Below, in pieces: positions 48,880 to 62,572 of a stretch of DNA of 64,000 nt; position 1 is the first letter of the stretch; every line of letters begins with the position of its first letter. The notes beneath the pieces were generated by a model. That model was not told the origin of the DNA. It did no database searches and saw nothing but the letters and a program-made list of their open reading frames with translations. Made by a program: the position numbers and the translations under genes. The DNA lies in contig CAMPEX010000001.1 in NCBI GenBank assembly GCA_946807835.1, positions 1,503,001-1,567,000 on the forward strand, given 5' to 3'. The DNA is from Ailanthus altissimus. Lineage: Eukaryota > Streptophyta > Magnoliopsida > Sapindales > Simaroubaceae.

Positions 48880-50160
48880 AGATGGCTGTGAAAATTGCTC
48901 CAATGATGAAAGTATATCACCCGGAAGGATCCTACTAATAACAGTCTCGAATTGTTTAAGTCGAGTAGATAAATTATCAATAGTACTTTGTTGGGATTGG
49001 ACAATAGTCTTGGTTTGCTGCAGCTCTATCTTTATTGCCTCTAACTTACTATTTGTTACATCTAACTCATTACGTAATGCTGACTAATTTTGACTAGATG
49101 CCCCATGTAAACGTTGCCTCCTAACTCCTAGTCTCAAATAGTATGCATTTTTCTTTCCAAAAACCTCTTGAGATAAATGCTCATCACTGAGTTATTCACT
49201 CCCTCAATATTTCTCTACTTCTGAAGTTTTTTCATCTTCTTTTATAAATTATAAAAAGTAAAATATTAAAAAAAATAATAACTTCTCACATTAACATATA
49301 AATTAATTAAAAAAATTATATTGAACATGTAAAAATAATAACAAAAATACTTACATATTGTGATTGTGCTTTAAAATTCACCCATCCTTTATTAGCACTA
49401 TAATGGGTAGTGAAAAATAAATATGAAAAGCTTTGTACTTCACCACTCTCACCCTACATTTGAACCAAATATTTAAAACATATGAAAAACTTGTCAAATA
49501 TTGTCAAGATATGAAAATGAAGAGACTATTTTATCTTAGAGTTCTCACGGTGAGCAACAAATGATTTAGACCTGCCACGATGATTATATGGAAGTTTCTT
49601 TCTATTGTTTGTTTTTCTCACACCTTTAGTGAAAAAAAAAAGTATATTTTTATACAATATTTAATAAATATTTAAATAGTAGTATTCTACAAATTTTGAA
49701 AATAAAATTAATCTACCAAAATTTTGACAGCAACTCCCCTATATTTTAGATATAAACACTCTATAATACATAAAAATTAAACATTCATAATATTCGCTAT
49801 CCATAAGAATGGTATCAAAATTCAACAATAACCATAAAAATGGTTCACAATATACTGTGAACTTCAACAATAAAATTCAAACACCATCAATAATGTCAAG
49901 TTTCTTCTTCTTTAAAGTTGTTAATTAAAATATTAATACATTTAAAAAAAATTAATTAAATATAAAATTTATACCTGATACTTTTCTTGATCCCAAAGGA
50001 TACATAATTACTCTCAATCTTCAATAGAGATCTTATTTGAAGGATGTCGAAGTGCCTCATCATGTGATGAAAACTTAGCATAACTCTTCTTCAATTTATA
50101 GCGATGACTATGATAACGTTCACCTATAATATAATTCACACACATTACGACATGGTGTTG
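48880..50160 (-). pseudogene. CACTA (En/Spm) transposon ORF remnant, Transposase_24-like
   Basis: Exon-like blocks on the minus strand. 50135-50010: GERYHSHRYKLKKSYAKFSS, then HPSNKISIED and a stop. 49640-49550: RKKLPYNHRGRSKSFVAHRE. 49470-49375: GESGEVQSFSYLFFTTHYS, then ANKGWVNFKAQSQY. 49190-48885: LSQEVFGKKNAYYLRLGVRR, QRLHGASSQN, a coiled-coil-like LEAIKIELQQTKTIVQSQQ, and ISRILPGDILSSL. This order fits the plant En/Spm-associated Transposase_24 family. Introns seem AT-rich and GT-AG-like. Stops and the missing catalytic ORF show a dead remnant. No CACTA termini were located. Confidence 0.65.
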
Positions 50161-51649
50161 GTCCAAATCCAAATCTATTCTATTCTGTATTAGTGAATGA
50201 GATTGTAATACTTGTAAGTAATAAAATCACACATTAATAACAAATATTAAAAACAATTTATACCAAAAGCTTTTCAAATAACTTCATCCTCTCACTCCAT
50301 AGTATGTGGATCCAAGACTTTACATGAAGGAGAGCAAAATTTTGAGCGATATAGCTATATTCGCTAGATAGTTTTGATATTAATAGTCCTGTGGCTTTTC
50401 AGTGTTGTGCTGAAATAGTCAAAACTATCCGCCTCGATAATCTCACAATATAATCTAAACTTCTTTCCTTTGCTTGGCAATTTTAGCATCTTTTTCTTTT
50501 GACTCTTCCTTATAAGCTTCCACTGTGTACATACTATCCTATAAAGCATGCAACAAAATAATTCCACTCACAAATCTTAAACATGTATAACAACAACTTT
50601 CATTACACATACAATTAGTTATAGTGATCCATGATTGAGCAAAGCAACGATGCGACCTAGATCCTTTTGCAGATACGTTGAATCCTTCACTACCCTAGAA
50701 TAATCTCCTTTCATGAAAATAAAAGTGAAGTTGTCATCCCTTGCAGAAGGTGACTGAGAAAATTCATCTTCTTGGTCCTACCTTTTCTAGGGGAGCAAGA
50801 TAGTCATCACTTTCAATGGACTCTGAACTGCTAGTGTTAGTGTAACTGATTTTTGAAAATAGGAACATTTAATAGACAGGATTGGGAAGAACATAAACAA
50901 AGTTATTAACTTATAATTAACCAACAAAGCTCCAAAAACACAAGTCAATAATCTTAACAGCGTCGAAAATAGAACATAAGGATATGATGGTTTCCTTTAA
51001 GCCTAGAGAAGGTTGAGAGTAAGAGTATTTCAAAGGATTCTTTGGCATGGCCACAAAACAATCAGAGGGGGCAATAGTAGGAGTTAGATGAGCCATAACA
51101 TCAAGGTTGGGAATTTTAAACTAATAAGAGTTAAATTTGTGAGAGATGCTTCAAACGAGTCCTTCCTAAATAAAGGATCATCAATGACAACAAACAACCC
51201 ATAAGGATTGATAGAAGGGAACAAAATATTTTCCAAATTTTGAGTGGGGAAACCCGTAGGTTTAGTAGAAATTAAGGCAGTAAATTAACTGGCAGATGGT
51301 TCGAGTATGGGTTACTAAAAAACATATTGTTTCTTCACAGTAGAAATTAAAGAACCAGCTTCAACAAGTACATCTTTTGACACCTTCTTTCTTTTCAACA
51401 TCTTTTTCAATTTTTCAGAAGCTTAGAACCACAACAGAAAAGTCATTCTGAAAAGAAATGGAAATTTGTAAAAGAAAATAAGAAGGAGCATTATAGAAGA
51501 AAATGTACAGAAAGAAGATATAGAAGTAGAAAAGTGTAACTATTGCAGAAAATACCTTAGCACTAATCCCACTTAGGAATTAACCTTTACATTAACTCTA
51601 TTTTTAGGGTTTTTAGTGGATACTCTAAGAATCCTATATGCTTTGTGGA
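50161..51649 (-). other. Unidentified degenerate coding-like sequence
   Basis: Reverse-strand fragments such as KLKKMLKRKKVSKDVLVEAG near 51400 and NPYGLFVVIDDPLFRKDSF near 51190 look protein-like but match no family I recognise. The 67-codon frame at 50364-50567 has no motif. These may be remains of a non-autonomous element together with 52446-53557. Confidence 0.3.
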
Positions 51650-52445
51650 ACACTTCACTAATAAGTAACCAATAATATAAAAGATTAACACAATAATAAA
51701 TATAAGAAACAATCACCATAAGACACAAGATATACGTAGTTTGGATAAGCGCTTATGTCTACGGTGGATCAATGATCCACTTCTTTCATTAACTAGTTCA
51801 CAAAGAACTACAGTACATAAAATATTCTCAGATCTCCTAGATTTTTCAGATTACTAAGATCTCATATATCACTCAAATCTCCTAAATCACTAGTATCTTC
51901 CAAATCACTTAGATCTTATAATAAGAGATTAATTAATAAATACAATGAATAGCCAAAGCTTCCCTTAAAGGATATATCGTCACCCTCTTGCGTACTCAGC
52001 AATCAGTGATCTCATAGTTACTCTCTCGTGCACTTAGTACTTAATGCCTACCTAGCTCTTTATTCTCTTTTATGTTTACATCTTTAATGCTTGATAAAGT
52101 CTAAGGGGTTACAAGAGTTTACATAGTATTTACAAAGTCCTTAGAAACCCTATTTCTAGTTAGAATAAGAGTTCACACATTGTAGAAGTCCAAAACTAAT
52201 TTTAGGATGTAATTCTACCCAAAAAATAGAGTTTTCTTGAATAAACAATGTTGCGATGCCAAGAGCTAATGCTAGGGCATTCAGACATGAATTTGATCCA
52301 ATACCACAACATTCGATGGCCAATGTTGCAGCTTTGAGCATATTGGAATTGGGGCTGCGGTTTTGAGATCTTATCGCCATGACATTCAGGCATGTTAGGT
52401 CTCCTCTTGTGCTTTCAGCCCTTCCTTGCATCCAACTTTCTTTTT
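51650..52445 (-). repeat. LTR-like fragment of unknown family
   Basis: The phrase near 51722 (reverse complement: CCAAACTACGTATATCTTGT) and repeated CTCCTAAATCACT/CAGATCTCCTAGAT words at 51830-51910 resemble the transcript-end part of plant LTRs. A TG..CA frame and a target duplication were not found. Confidence 0.35.
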
Positions 52446-53557
52446 CGATACTTGCGTATCAATCTAACATATTCTTAACCTTATCTTAACTCTTCTTGAT
52501 TTCAAACTCAAAATCAAACTCATCTTTGATAATCACCTAAATCCAATAGTAACACATCTTCATTTTGAGAGGGTATTGATATAATTGATAAAGAAGAAGG
52601 TTCCATGACAATAGCTACTTGTAGAGTACCTTTACTTGAAGCAAGAGTGAAATTATAGCAACAATAACAGATTAAGTAATTGGTTTAGAGGGATCAACAA
52701 TATATGTCTCCTTTCAAACAACCATGGAAAGAAGAATTTCAAAATATAAAGGAACATCGACAAGATCTTCACCTTTTAAATCCTCTGTATCATAAAAGAA
52801 AGTGGCAATATCAAAGGAATCATAATTAGATGAATTCAAAAAGAAAGACAAGTCAAGAATCTCACTAGTGGATGACACTAAGGAAAACTAACATCGTCTG
52901 CTATAAATAAGGAATAAGGAATAGTCAAAATCAACTACACTATTTCCAAGCAATCGAAAGACATTAAGATAAAGATACTGACTCATAAATGGGGGAAAAG
53001 CCAGTAAATGAGATATTTATAAAAAATTCTATCCCATATCTTAGGAAATGAATTTAAAGGAACAATTCATCTAATGGAAAGAAAGTGTCAATATAAACTC
53101 ATTCTTGTAAATCACCTAGACCAAATCTATGACCTAGTTCACCAATTCTCATGTTGGGAGGGAACAAAACTAAGATGTAGTTTGCCTATTTTTATATGAG
53201 TCTCATAGTTGACCCTTGAGAGAAAAAAGGGATTGGAGGAAGGCTAACATATAGAGCAATAAACTTCCTCAAAAAGTCAGGATTGGAATGCCAACTGCCT
53301 CAAGTCAGCATATAGGTAACCTTTATCCCAAATTAAATTCTTCAAAAAGTTTTTTGGCTAACATAAGAAGCAAAGACCAACTTTGACGCCGCAAAGAAAA
53401 AAAATTAAAACTTAAAAAAAAAAAAGAAGCAAACAAAAACAGAAGGTGCCAAAAGTCTTGTGCACGATAAATAGAAGGTTGGGTCTCTTCCATTCACCAC
53501 AAGGGTTTTTTAAAACCTCTCAATTGTTAGGAATATGTTCTTAAAGCATGATTATTT
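52446..53557 (-). other. Unidentified degenerate ORF remnant
   Basis: Reverse-strand words FPPFMSQYLYLNVFRLLGN (about 53000) and PDFLRKFIALYVSLPPIPF (about 53270) suggest an old coding sequence with many stops. The family is not recognised. It could be the N-terminal part of a gag-like protein continuing at 51.0-51.4 kb. Confidence 0.3.
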
Positions 53558-56500
53558 TGTTGAGTGCTCTATTTCATGGGTTCATGCATGTGTTTTGTAT
53601 TCATTACAATAATTTCTGCGCCTTATAAATATATATTTCGCAGCTTAACAGAAAGTATAATTTTCTAATGCAATAAACACATTAAAATTTAAGTTTCATT
53701 ACACTAATGAGATTGAGAATCATCTTTGAAGCCTTTGAAATTTTTTCCAAACTTGAGCTCACCTTAAAGTGCTCTCCTTGGCAATTCTAGATTCCAACTT
53801 AGTGGGCTTAGAATGCTAGAATGGTAGCTTTTATTTTGTGAGATTTTCTAAAACATCTCTTGCTTTAGCCTTTTCAATTTTACGTGAGAAAATGGGACTT
53901 GGAAGAAAAGAGTAACATTTACTTTTTTTCCTCTCCACCAAGAGTGGTCGTTCTTCTCTCTTTGTAAAGTTAATGAATAAAACTCTTTTGTCCACCTTTT
54001 ATATCTATTGGTATAACCATTTTACATTAAGGATAAAAGTCAAAACTATTTCTTGTCTTATTTTCCACCAATATGGACGAACACTTTCCCAAGCCTTTAA
54101 AAAAATATCTCTAAAAGTTTTTATTATTTTAAGTCATCAAAAGTATACTTGTCACCGCCTTAAACAATGTATCTTTTTTCATAAACAAAGCTTATCTAAT
54201 AAGCTTCATTAAGATAATAAGACCATTGCAAAAGAGACAAGTATTCAAAGCTTATCCAACAAGCCTTAATAAAATAATTAAGTCTATTAATAGTGTCCAA
54301 CACTTATCACCATTATGTACTAATGCTTAACCATTAAGCATTCTTAAAATAATTAAGTACATGATAAGTGTCTAATACTTAAATAAGTACTATTCAAAAG
54401 CTTACTCTTTAATGCTTAGTGATGTGTCAAATTCTAGAGGTTTCGTAAACAAATCTTGCTCACCTATAATCTCTTTTGATCGAACACTTTGATTAAGGAT
54501 GCCATATTTTAAAAAGTCTTAATAACGAGCTCTCTCCTTAGATCAAACTCTTCGAATGAGAACTGTTAATCTCAAGAATTCCCAAAATTGAACTCATCCA
54601 TCTCCTCTAATCAAACTCTTTGAATAAGGATGTTACCCAAGTACTCAATGAGTACACTTCACATAGACTCTCTAAGTCCACGCTAGGTTTGTCATATAGA
54701 ACTCCTTCATACGTCTGTGAATAATGTCCTACACACAAGTTATGAATATTACAAAATAACTCATTGAACTATACAAATTGAGGATAAAACATATACGTAT
54801 AAATCTTCCGTTACCTTTATCATTGGAAAAATAGATAAGTAGTTCTCCACCGTCAAATCTCTACTTGCTTGACCATGAACTATGTCCAGATTTATATTTC
54901 TATAAACAATATCTGTAAACTCTTTTATGATATTATTTATTGTAAAGATTTAATAGTTATGGCCACAAGACTTTCTGAAATATAATTTCAGAGCATCAAG
55001 ATATACAACTCACGATATCAGTTAACAAATCTCATTTCTATGTATACCAGACTCCATGAGTATTGGACCATATCTAACGACACCTAACGGTTAAACTATA
55101 AAAGGTCTCTGACATATTTAGAACCAAAGTATGATGGATTACTCACAAGCCCACTGTGACGCTTAGGTCAAATGACCACAAATATTACTCAACTTGAGAA
55201 GACCTTCTATTAACAGCTTTATGGGATGTCTACTAGAGGTCCATGTGAGTTTGTTCAGTACCCGATCATTACTAGTTACCTGTATGCCTATACGAGTTCC
55301 ACTAAGCTTATGGTCAGCTAAGACTAACCATCTGGACTGCCAAATATAGATATACACTGATCTATATAAAGAGGTTTAACTAATAATCTGACATTGATAA
55401 AATAGATCAGGAATATAGTGTTTGAGAATATACTTGCATAATGACATTTTCTAGCACAATTTGCAACTCTTTGCAACTGTGTCATTTGATGCGATATTTC
55501 TATATCATAAAATTAAGTTCAAGTATAGACTATTGTATGCAAGTAATAAAGAGACTAAATAAGTCGGATGTTGAACTCACAGAGATAATTTCTTCTTTTT
55601 AACCAATTACTAAAATTATGTCTTCCTAATAATTATTCATAAAAACAAAAATCTAAGAATAAATGTAAGAAATATAAAAGCAAAACACAATGCAAAGAAA
55701 ATTAGATGACAGCAATGTAGAAAAAACCTAGGATTAATATTATCCCTCAATATTCTTTCTAATGATTAATCCTTTAATATTTAACTCACTTAGTCTTTAT
55801 TATTGATCAAGACGCTAATGTATTCACAAGCCTCTTCCAAGGTCATGCAAGTATACCTTAATTTACCAAATACCTATATTCCTATGGTACTTGTAATAAA
55901 TTAAGATTCATTAAGATTAGGTCTTATTGATCATACATGCCAATTAGGTATATTTATATCCTAGATTGAAACTTGCATATGCAACATTGAATGTTACTCT
56001 ACAATCATGCATCAAATTACCTAGGTCTAAATATTATGATTCCTCTTCCGAGTTTATCAATAATATTCCCAATTCATTCACCATATATTGGCCAAATATA
56101 TTGAAGCATTAAACACAAGTAATTTAAATAATAAAGGACTAAGTTTATTAAATACTAAAAGATATGGCAATTAAGCACACATATTGAGTTCAAATATTAA
56201 CCTTAGAAAATAAATTAGTTCATAGTTACAAGAAAATAGCAGTAAAAATAATTATAAATCATGATACAATTATTAGCAAACCGATATAGACGTCGAATTG
56301 CTCTTAATTGCGCTGCCTAAGAACTCTTGATGCCGAAGAACATCTTGTATCTCTCTCTAAAGTTGCTTTAATTAAGCTCCTATTGCTCTTCAAGACTCGT
56401 GCTCTGTATTCTTGGTGCTCTTGGGTCGTCTTCTCTGGTCTTTTTGGATTCTTCTTGAAGGTTGGGAACGAGTGGCTTTTTATAGGGATTGATATGAGCT

Positions 56501-57232
56501 TGAAAATCTCAATTCTCGTCGGACTAGGACTCGCACTACCGCTGGCGCGCTATGCAGTTGTCGCTGGGGCGACGCGTGAAAAAGCTATTACCGCTGGAGC
56601 AGTGGGATCTTGGCGCTGGGGCGCTGCATGAAAATGGCTTCACCGCTGGCGCGGTATGTTGATAGCGCTGGGGCGATGGAGCGTCGCTGGCGCGGTAACT
56701 CTTCAGCGCTGGACTCATATTTTGAAAACTTTGCAATTTAGTCCCTATTTTCGCTCTTTTTGCATTCTTTCTTTAAATTTTGTTCAAGTCCCTACAATAA
56801 AGCACATAAATAGCTATCTATTCTCATAAAATAATAAAATATCAATAATAAAAATATGAGAAAATATATGACAATTTTGCCCTTATCATCATTATTAATA
56901 TATTTTCAGGTCTTTGTCCCATTTCAAACAAGGCTCTAACTCCTCAAATTTTGCTAACTCTTATAATGATCTAACTCTTAGCACTGTTAACTCTTAGACA
57001 ATATAATGCTTAGCGCTGTTAACACTTAGCACCTGATTTAAACTCTTTTAGACCAGATCTGAACTCTTTTAGACCAGATCTAAACTCTTTTAGATCATAT
57101 AATGTCTGAAACGTTACAAGCATCTTACCATTTAATAAACATAATTAGTGTTTTAATGAAATATGGATTGTATTTATATTAAAAATAAATATTCATACAA
57201 ATTGGGATGGCATGTAAGCGCAAACCCCAATA
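53558..57232 (-). repeat. 3' LTR of the copia element, interrupted
   Basis: The + strand runs from TGTTGAGTGCTC at 53558 to CCCCAATA at 57232. Its net length is about 2.27 kb after removing the solo LTR at 55487-56888. It contains repeated CTCTTTTAGACCAGATCT words at 57030-57090. Confidence 0.7.
55487..56888 (-). mobile_element. Solo LTR, TGATAAGG gypsy family, 1402 bp
   Basis: The perfect duplication TCATT lies at 55482-55486 and 56889-56893. On the element strand it starts TGATAAGGGCAAAATTGTC and ends ATCGCATCA. The flanking copia LTR reads through correctly when it is removed (compare 62360-62400). A GC-rich patch of CGCTGGCGCGGT/GCGCTGGGGCG words lies at 56540-56710. Confidence 0.92.
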
Positions 57233-57239
57233 AACTCTC

Positions 57240-60200
57240 ACTTGTTCTAATACCATTTGTACTGGTATCTAATACCCATGACTCCACGTGTTTCTCAAAC
57301 AAATTTGGAGTTAAAACCTTAGTAAGTGGATCCACTATATTATTTATAGAGTTTACTCTATAAATTATTACATCTCCTCAAGCCACGATCTCTCTAATTA
57401 TATGGTATTTTTTCACCACATGTTTAGATTTCTGGAGTGCTCTTGGCTCTTTGGCTTATGCAATGGCCTTGTTATTATTGTAAAATAATGGGATAGGATC
57501 CTTCAAACTTAGGATTATTCCGAGCTCGGCAACAAACTTATATAAACACACTGCTTCTTTTGTTGCTTTCGAGGTACCAATGTATTCTACCTCTGCTATA
57601 GAATCACTATGGATCCTTGCTTGGTGCATTTTCAACTCACCGTGGCACCGTTGAGAATGCATACATACCCGCATGTAGACTTTTAATCATCTAGATGAGA
57701 TTGAAAGTCTGAATCTCTGTATCTTTTCACTTGTAAGTCACTATCTCTATATATGAGAAACCTGTCCTTTGTACCTTTAAGGTATTTTAGGACATGTTTC
57801 ACAGCCATCAAATGGTTGTCACTTGGATCAGACTAATATCGACTTATAACACTTACAGCCATATAGATGTCAGGTCTCGTACACATTATGGCATACATCA
57901 AGCTTGCAACATGTGATGCATATGGGATTTTAGATATTCTAACCCTTTTATCATCTGTCTGAGGACACATCTTTCTTGAAAGATGAACGTTATGTCTAAA
58001 AGATACATTAACTATCTTATAGTTAGTGAAACTGTAACTTTCTAAGACATTGTCTTTATACAATAACTGGGAGAGTCCTATTAGCTTCCTAACTTTATCT
58101 GTATAAAGCTTTATACCCAGTATATAGGAAGCCTCTCCCAAATCCTTCAAGAAGAAGTTCTTACTTAGATAGCCTTTCACTAACTATAACGTACCGATAT
58201 CATTTTCAATGATCAGTATGTCATCCACATAAAGAACCAAAAAGATTATCATGTTACCATTGAACTTTCTATACACATATGCTTCCTCTTCAGTTTTTAT
58301 AAAATCAGACTCTCTGATTACTTCATCAAAACGAAGATTTCAGCTCCGGGAAGCCTACTTAAGTCCATAAATGGATTTTTACAGTTTGCATACTAGACCA
58401 GCAGTAAATCCTTCAGGCTGTTCCATATATATCTCGTCCTCGAGATATCCATTCAAGAATGCCGTCTTCATATCTATTTGTCATATCTCAAAGTCATAAT
58501 ATACAACAATTGCCAATAAAATTTGAATTAACTTAATCATTACTTTAAAAGTCTCTACCTTCCCATCAGGCCCACGCTTCTACTTGTAAATTCATTTACA
58601 ACCAATAGGAACTATTCCTTCAGGAAGCTAAGCTAAGTCACAGACTTGATTGTGAAGCATTGAGTCAATTTTGGATATCATGACATCTGCCATTTTCCCT
58701 AGTCGATGTCCAATATTGCCTCTCAGTAAGTAAAAGAATAATTTTTTTCAACTAAAAAAACACTAAAGGTACAATCAGGCATCAAACCATACCTTAAAGG
58801 TGGCCTTGACATCCTTTTCGACCTACGTGAAGGGTGTGTCAAAGGTGTTACGCTCGATTGAGCCTATGGTTCAATCATTAGTTCATTTTCATTTTGATTG
58901 ACTTTATCAAGTTCAATATTTCTACAATCTTTATGATCCATAAGAAACTATTTTATCTAGGAAAGTGGCATTATAAGCAAAAAACACATTTCGTTTCTCA
59001 AGATCATAGAACAAGTATCCTATAGAATGCTTGGGATACCCAATGAACCGCTACTTATACCCTTTGGGTGTAAGTTTATCCTATTGTATAACTCTTACAT
59101 AAGCAGGACAACCCCAAATCTTAACATACTTTGTTTCATAAGAAAAACATATCTATATCGTGATAAATGATCGATAAAGATTATAAAATATCAAAATCTA
59201 CCTATTGCAATGTGATTCATTGGATCGCATACATCACTATGTACTAGTTCCAAAAACTCAATGGCACGATGTCTAACACCAATAAAAGGAGATTTGGTCA
59301 TCTTTCATTGAATACAAGATTCATAAAGTAGATAAGGCTTTATGGCCAGATCAGGTATTTGACCATCTTTAATTAGACGGGATATGCGTCTCACACATAT
59401 GTGACCTAGCTTTATTGCCACAATTTTTTCTCATTCAAAGTTCTTGGGGTACTACTAGCATAATCCTATACATTTATGACATTTTAAGTTATATCCACTA
59501 TGTAATGGTCATTAACTAACTAACATTCAGCTAATAAAATATTATTCATATCATACAAACATAGGGAATGGTTCTGAATATACATATGATATCCTTCACT
59601 GTCTAGCACAAGAAGAGATATAATCTGCCAAATAATGTTTGGCATAAAATAACAATTATGTAATATAATAGTTCTATTACAAGGAATAAGTAAATAAAAA
59701 TGTGTCACAGCCTCGACTTGTAGGAAATTCCCATTTCCAACATTAAACTATACTTCTCAAGGCAACACATTTGCAGATGTGAGAATGACAAGCAATATCT
59801 AATACCCAACCAGAACTAGCATCAAATGCTAAAGAAATGTTAATGATAGGTAAACATATACCTGAGGCATTCTTCTTAACAGTGGCAAGATACCTTGTAC
59901 AATTGTGCTTTCAATGCCCATCCTTGCCGTAATGCAAACATTTTCGCATTGCTTTGGTCTTCTCTTGTGGTTTGGATATGTGTCACTTTAGAGGACCCAT
60001 GCTGGGTGTTTACTTCACCTTCTTTTTCTTCTTCCTTTTAGACTTCTCAGAAGCCTTCAGAGTAAAAGATGAAGCACCTTAAACATAGAGGGTCAAGCAC
60101 CATTCCTTCATATCCTCCTAAGTTATATTTGACAAGTTATACAGCTTAGCATAAGTCAAGATCAATCCTTGCATATTAAAGTTCACGATGAACTGTACGA

Positions 60201-60686
60201 AAGATCCCAAAAGCAACTGAAGAATCAAATTATTCCTCAATGAATTATTCAACACTATGTCCATGTCTCCAACCTCTCGATATATCCCATAATCTTGAGA
60301 ATTTGGGGACTAACAAGACTGCCCTCAGGTAGTCTAGCCTGAAAGATCAATTTGGTAACGCTGCATATCTCGACTAGAGGTCTGTTGCCAAAAAGCTCCT
60401 TCAAATAGAGCATGATACTATTAGCATAGTCTATATAAATATGCTCTCTCTCCAGCTCCATAGACATAAAGGTGAGGATGTAAGATTTGACTTTCAAATT
60501 GTAATCCATCCATTTCTAATTTATCACTCTCTCATCTGGAGTAGCAATATCAGAAACACCTCAAGAAAAATTTTAATTAATTACATACCCAAGTTATTCT
60601 GAGATTCAAGAGCCAATCAACATAGTTCTCACCACCTTTGAGTTAGTGTGCATCAAGTATACATACTAACAGGTTGGTCATAGCCA
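57240..60686 (-). pseudogene. Copia gag-pol remnant
   Basis: Read right to left. The gag start is near 60686 (MAMTNLLVCILD, then GGENYVDWLLNLRI); gag continues at 60509-60255. A zinc knuckle CLHYGKDGH-x2-HNC lies near 59930, followed by a protease-like word GWVLDIACHSHIC near 59800. Integrase words are HSDVCDPM and FIIFIDHLSRYRYVFLM (59260-59140). RT has FNGYLEDEIYMEQPEGF near 58430, YVDD at 58220-58231 and MKGYLSKNFFLKDLGEASYI from 58180. RNase H has EVEYIGTSKATKEAVCLYKF near 57600. This order (integrase before RT) is diagnostic of Ty1/copia. Many stops and frameshifts are present and the integrase core is shortened. It is inactive. Confidence 0.85.
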
Positions 60687-60759
60687 TTGTATCTTCATAA
60701 GATAAAATAAATGTTAACAGAATATTTTAATCATTAATTAAATTTTTTTTAGATCATGG

Positions 60760-62572
60760 TGTTAGTGCATTAAATGGTGCAAGCATGTAATTATGTACGT
60801 GTTAAAAACTTTTAAATGCATGTCCAACATATATTACGTAGCAGAATAAAACAATATAATCAACATATACACATTAAAACTGAATTAAAAATAGTATAAG
60901 AATCGAATACATACCCTTGTAGATAATTCAGTGAAGATTTTTAAACTTTGAAGCTTGTTAAGCTCACAATGAAGTCCTCTCTTGAACAATTCTCGACTCC
61001 AATATTTGGTGTAATTAGAGTAGCTAGAATGGTAGCCTTTGATCAGTATTTCATACAGCAATCAACAAACAACTCAACTCTTGGATTGGTTTAAGCATCA
61101 AATGTATAAAAATGTGTTTTAGGGACCTAAATGCAAGATTTTGAAATTTGTATTTTCTCTCAAATGCTTTGCACGAATTTGCATTCAACAATTGGGTTCT
61201 ATATAAATGAAACTCTTTTTATTTGTTTTATGAAGTGAAATACTTCTCAAGTTGCCATATGTCTTACATATAGCCATGTGATGCCATGTAGGCTTATGCA
61301 TAAGTGACAAATGTCACTCATCCTTACAAACACTTTGCATGGGTAACATTTGTCACATAACACTCTATGCATGCTGCCATTAGTCACATAAATGGCTATG
61401 CATAGATGCCATGTGTGCAATTTGCTTTTCCATGCAATAGGGATCTATTTGCAACATTTGTAAAGTACAATTTCCATTTTCCAAATAAGTCTTAAAACGT
61501 ATCATGCTTTCTGAAACCTTCCCGGATTGATCGGTACCATTGTCACAGTGCTTAACGAGTACACTTCATATTATGAAACTCTCTGAGTTTACACCCATTT
61601 GTCTTACAGAACACTTCCGCAAGTCCATGAATGATACCCATACACATGTTACTAATATTACAAATAGTGCATTAAACCATACAAGTTAAGGTCAACCATA
61701 TCCTTATAATCCTTCTGTCATCTATATCCTTAGAAGAGCAGAGATATAGATCATCATTGTCAAATCTTTATATGCTCAACCGTGAACTTATCTCTAGATT
61801 TGTATTTTCATAAACAATATCCACAAACTCCTTTGAGATATTGTTTTACCCTATGGAAAACTCTTTACAGCCCCAAGACTTCTTAAAATATAATTTGGGA
61901 GCATCATGATATATAACTCACCCATATGAGCTAACAGATCTCATATCTATGCACATCAGACTCCATGAGCATCGAACCATACATAACGATACCCAACGGT
62001 CAGACTATGAAAGGTCTCTGACATTTGTGGAACCAAAGTATGATGGATCACTCATAATCCTATCACGGCGATTAGGTCAAAGGATTACGAATACTACTCA
62101 ACTCGCGAATACCCTTCATTGACAGCTTTATGGGATGTCTATTAAAGGTTCTCGTGAGTCTGTTCAGTATCCAATCCTTACTAAATACCTACATGCCTAT
62201 ACGGACTTTCTATTAAGTTCATGGTCTGCTAAGACTAACCATCTAAATAATTCAAATATAAACATACACTAATTCAGAAAGAATATAAATCGACCTGTGT
62301 CAGTAACAATGGATCGAAAATGATATTTTTGAGAGCATGTTGCATAATAACATTTCTTACCACTATTTGTAACTATGCCATTACTATACTATTCTTGGGT
62401 CTTTGTCCCTAACTTTAGCATTAACCTAAACTCTTTTAGATCAGATCTAAACTCCTTTAGATCTATAATGTCTGAAAAAGTTACAAGTTTCTTATCATAT
62501 AATTATGTATTAACGATTATTATTAAAATATTTACTGTATAATAGAGTGGCACGTAAGCACTATCTCCAACA
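60760..62572 (-). mobile_element. Solo copia LTR nested in the copia leader
   Basis: The + strand runs from TGTTAGTGCATT at 60760 to CTCCAACA at 62572 (about 1.8 kb). It is related to the LTRs at 2071-4456 and 53558-57232, sharing GGCACGTAAGCACTAT and GGTCTTTGTCCCTAA. It separates the gag start from the leader and primer-binding site. The flanks (CATGG and TATAG) do not make a clean duplication, so its status as a separate insertion is inferred. Confidence 0.6.
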
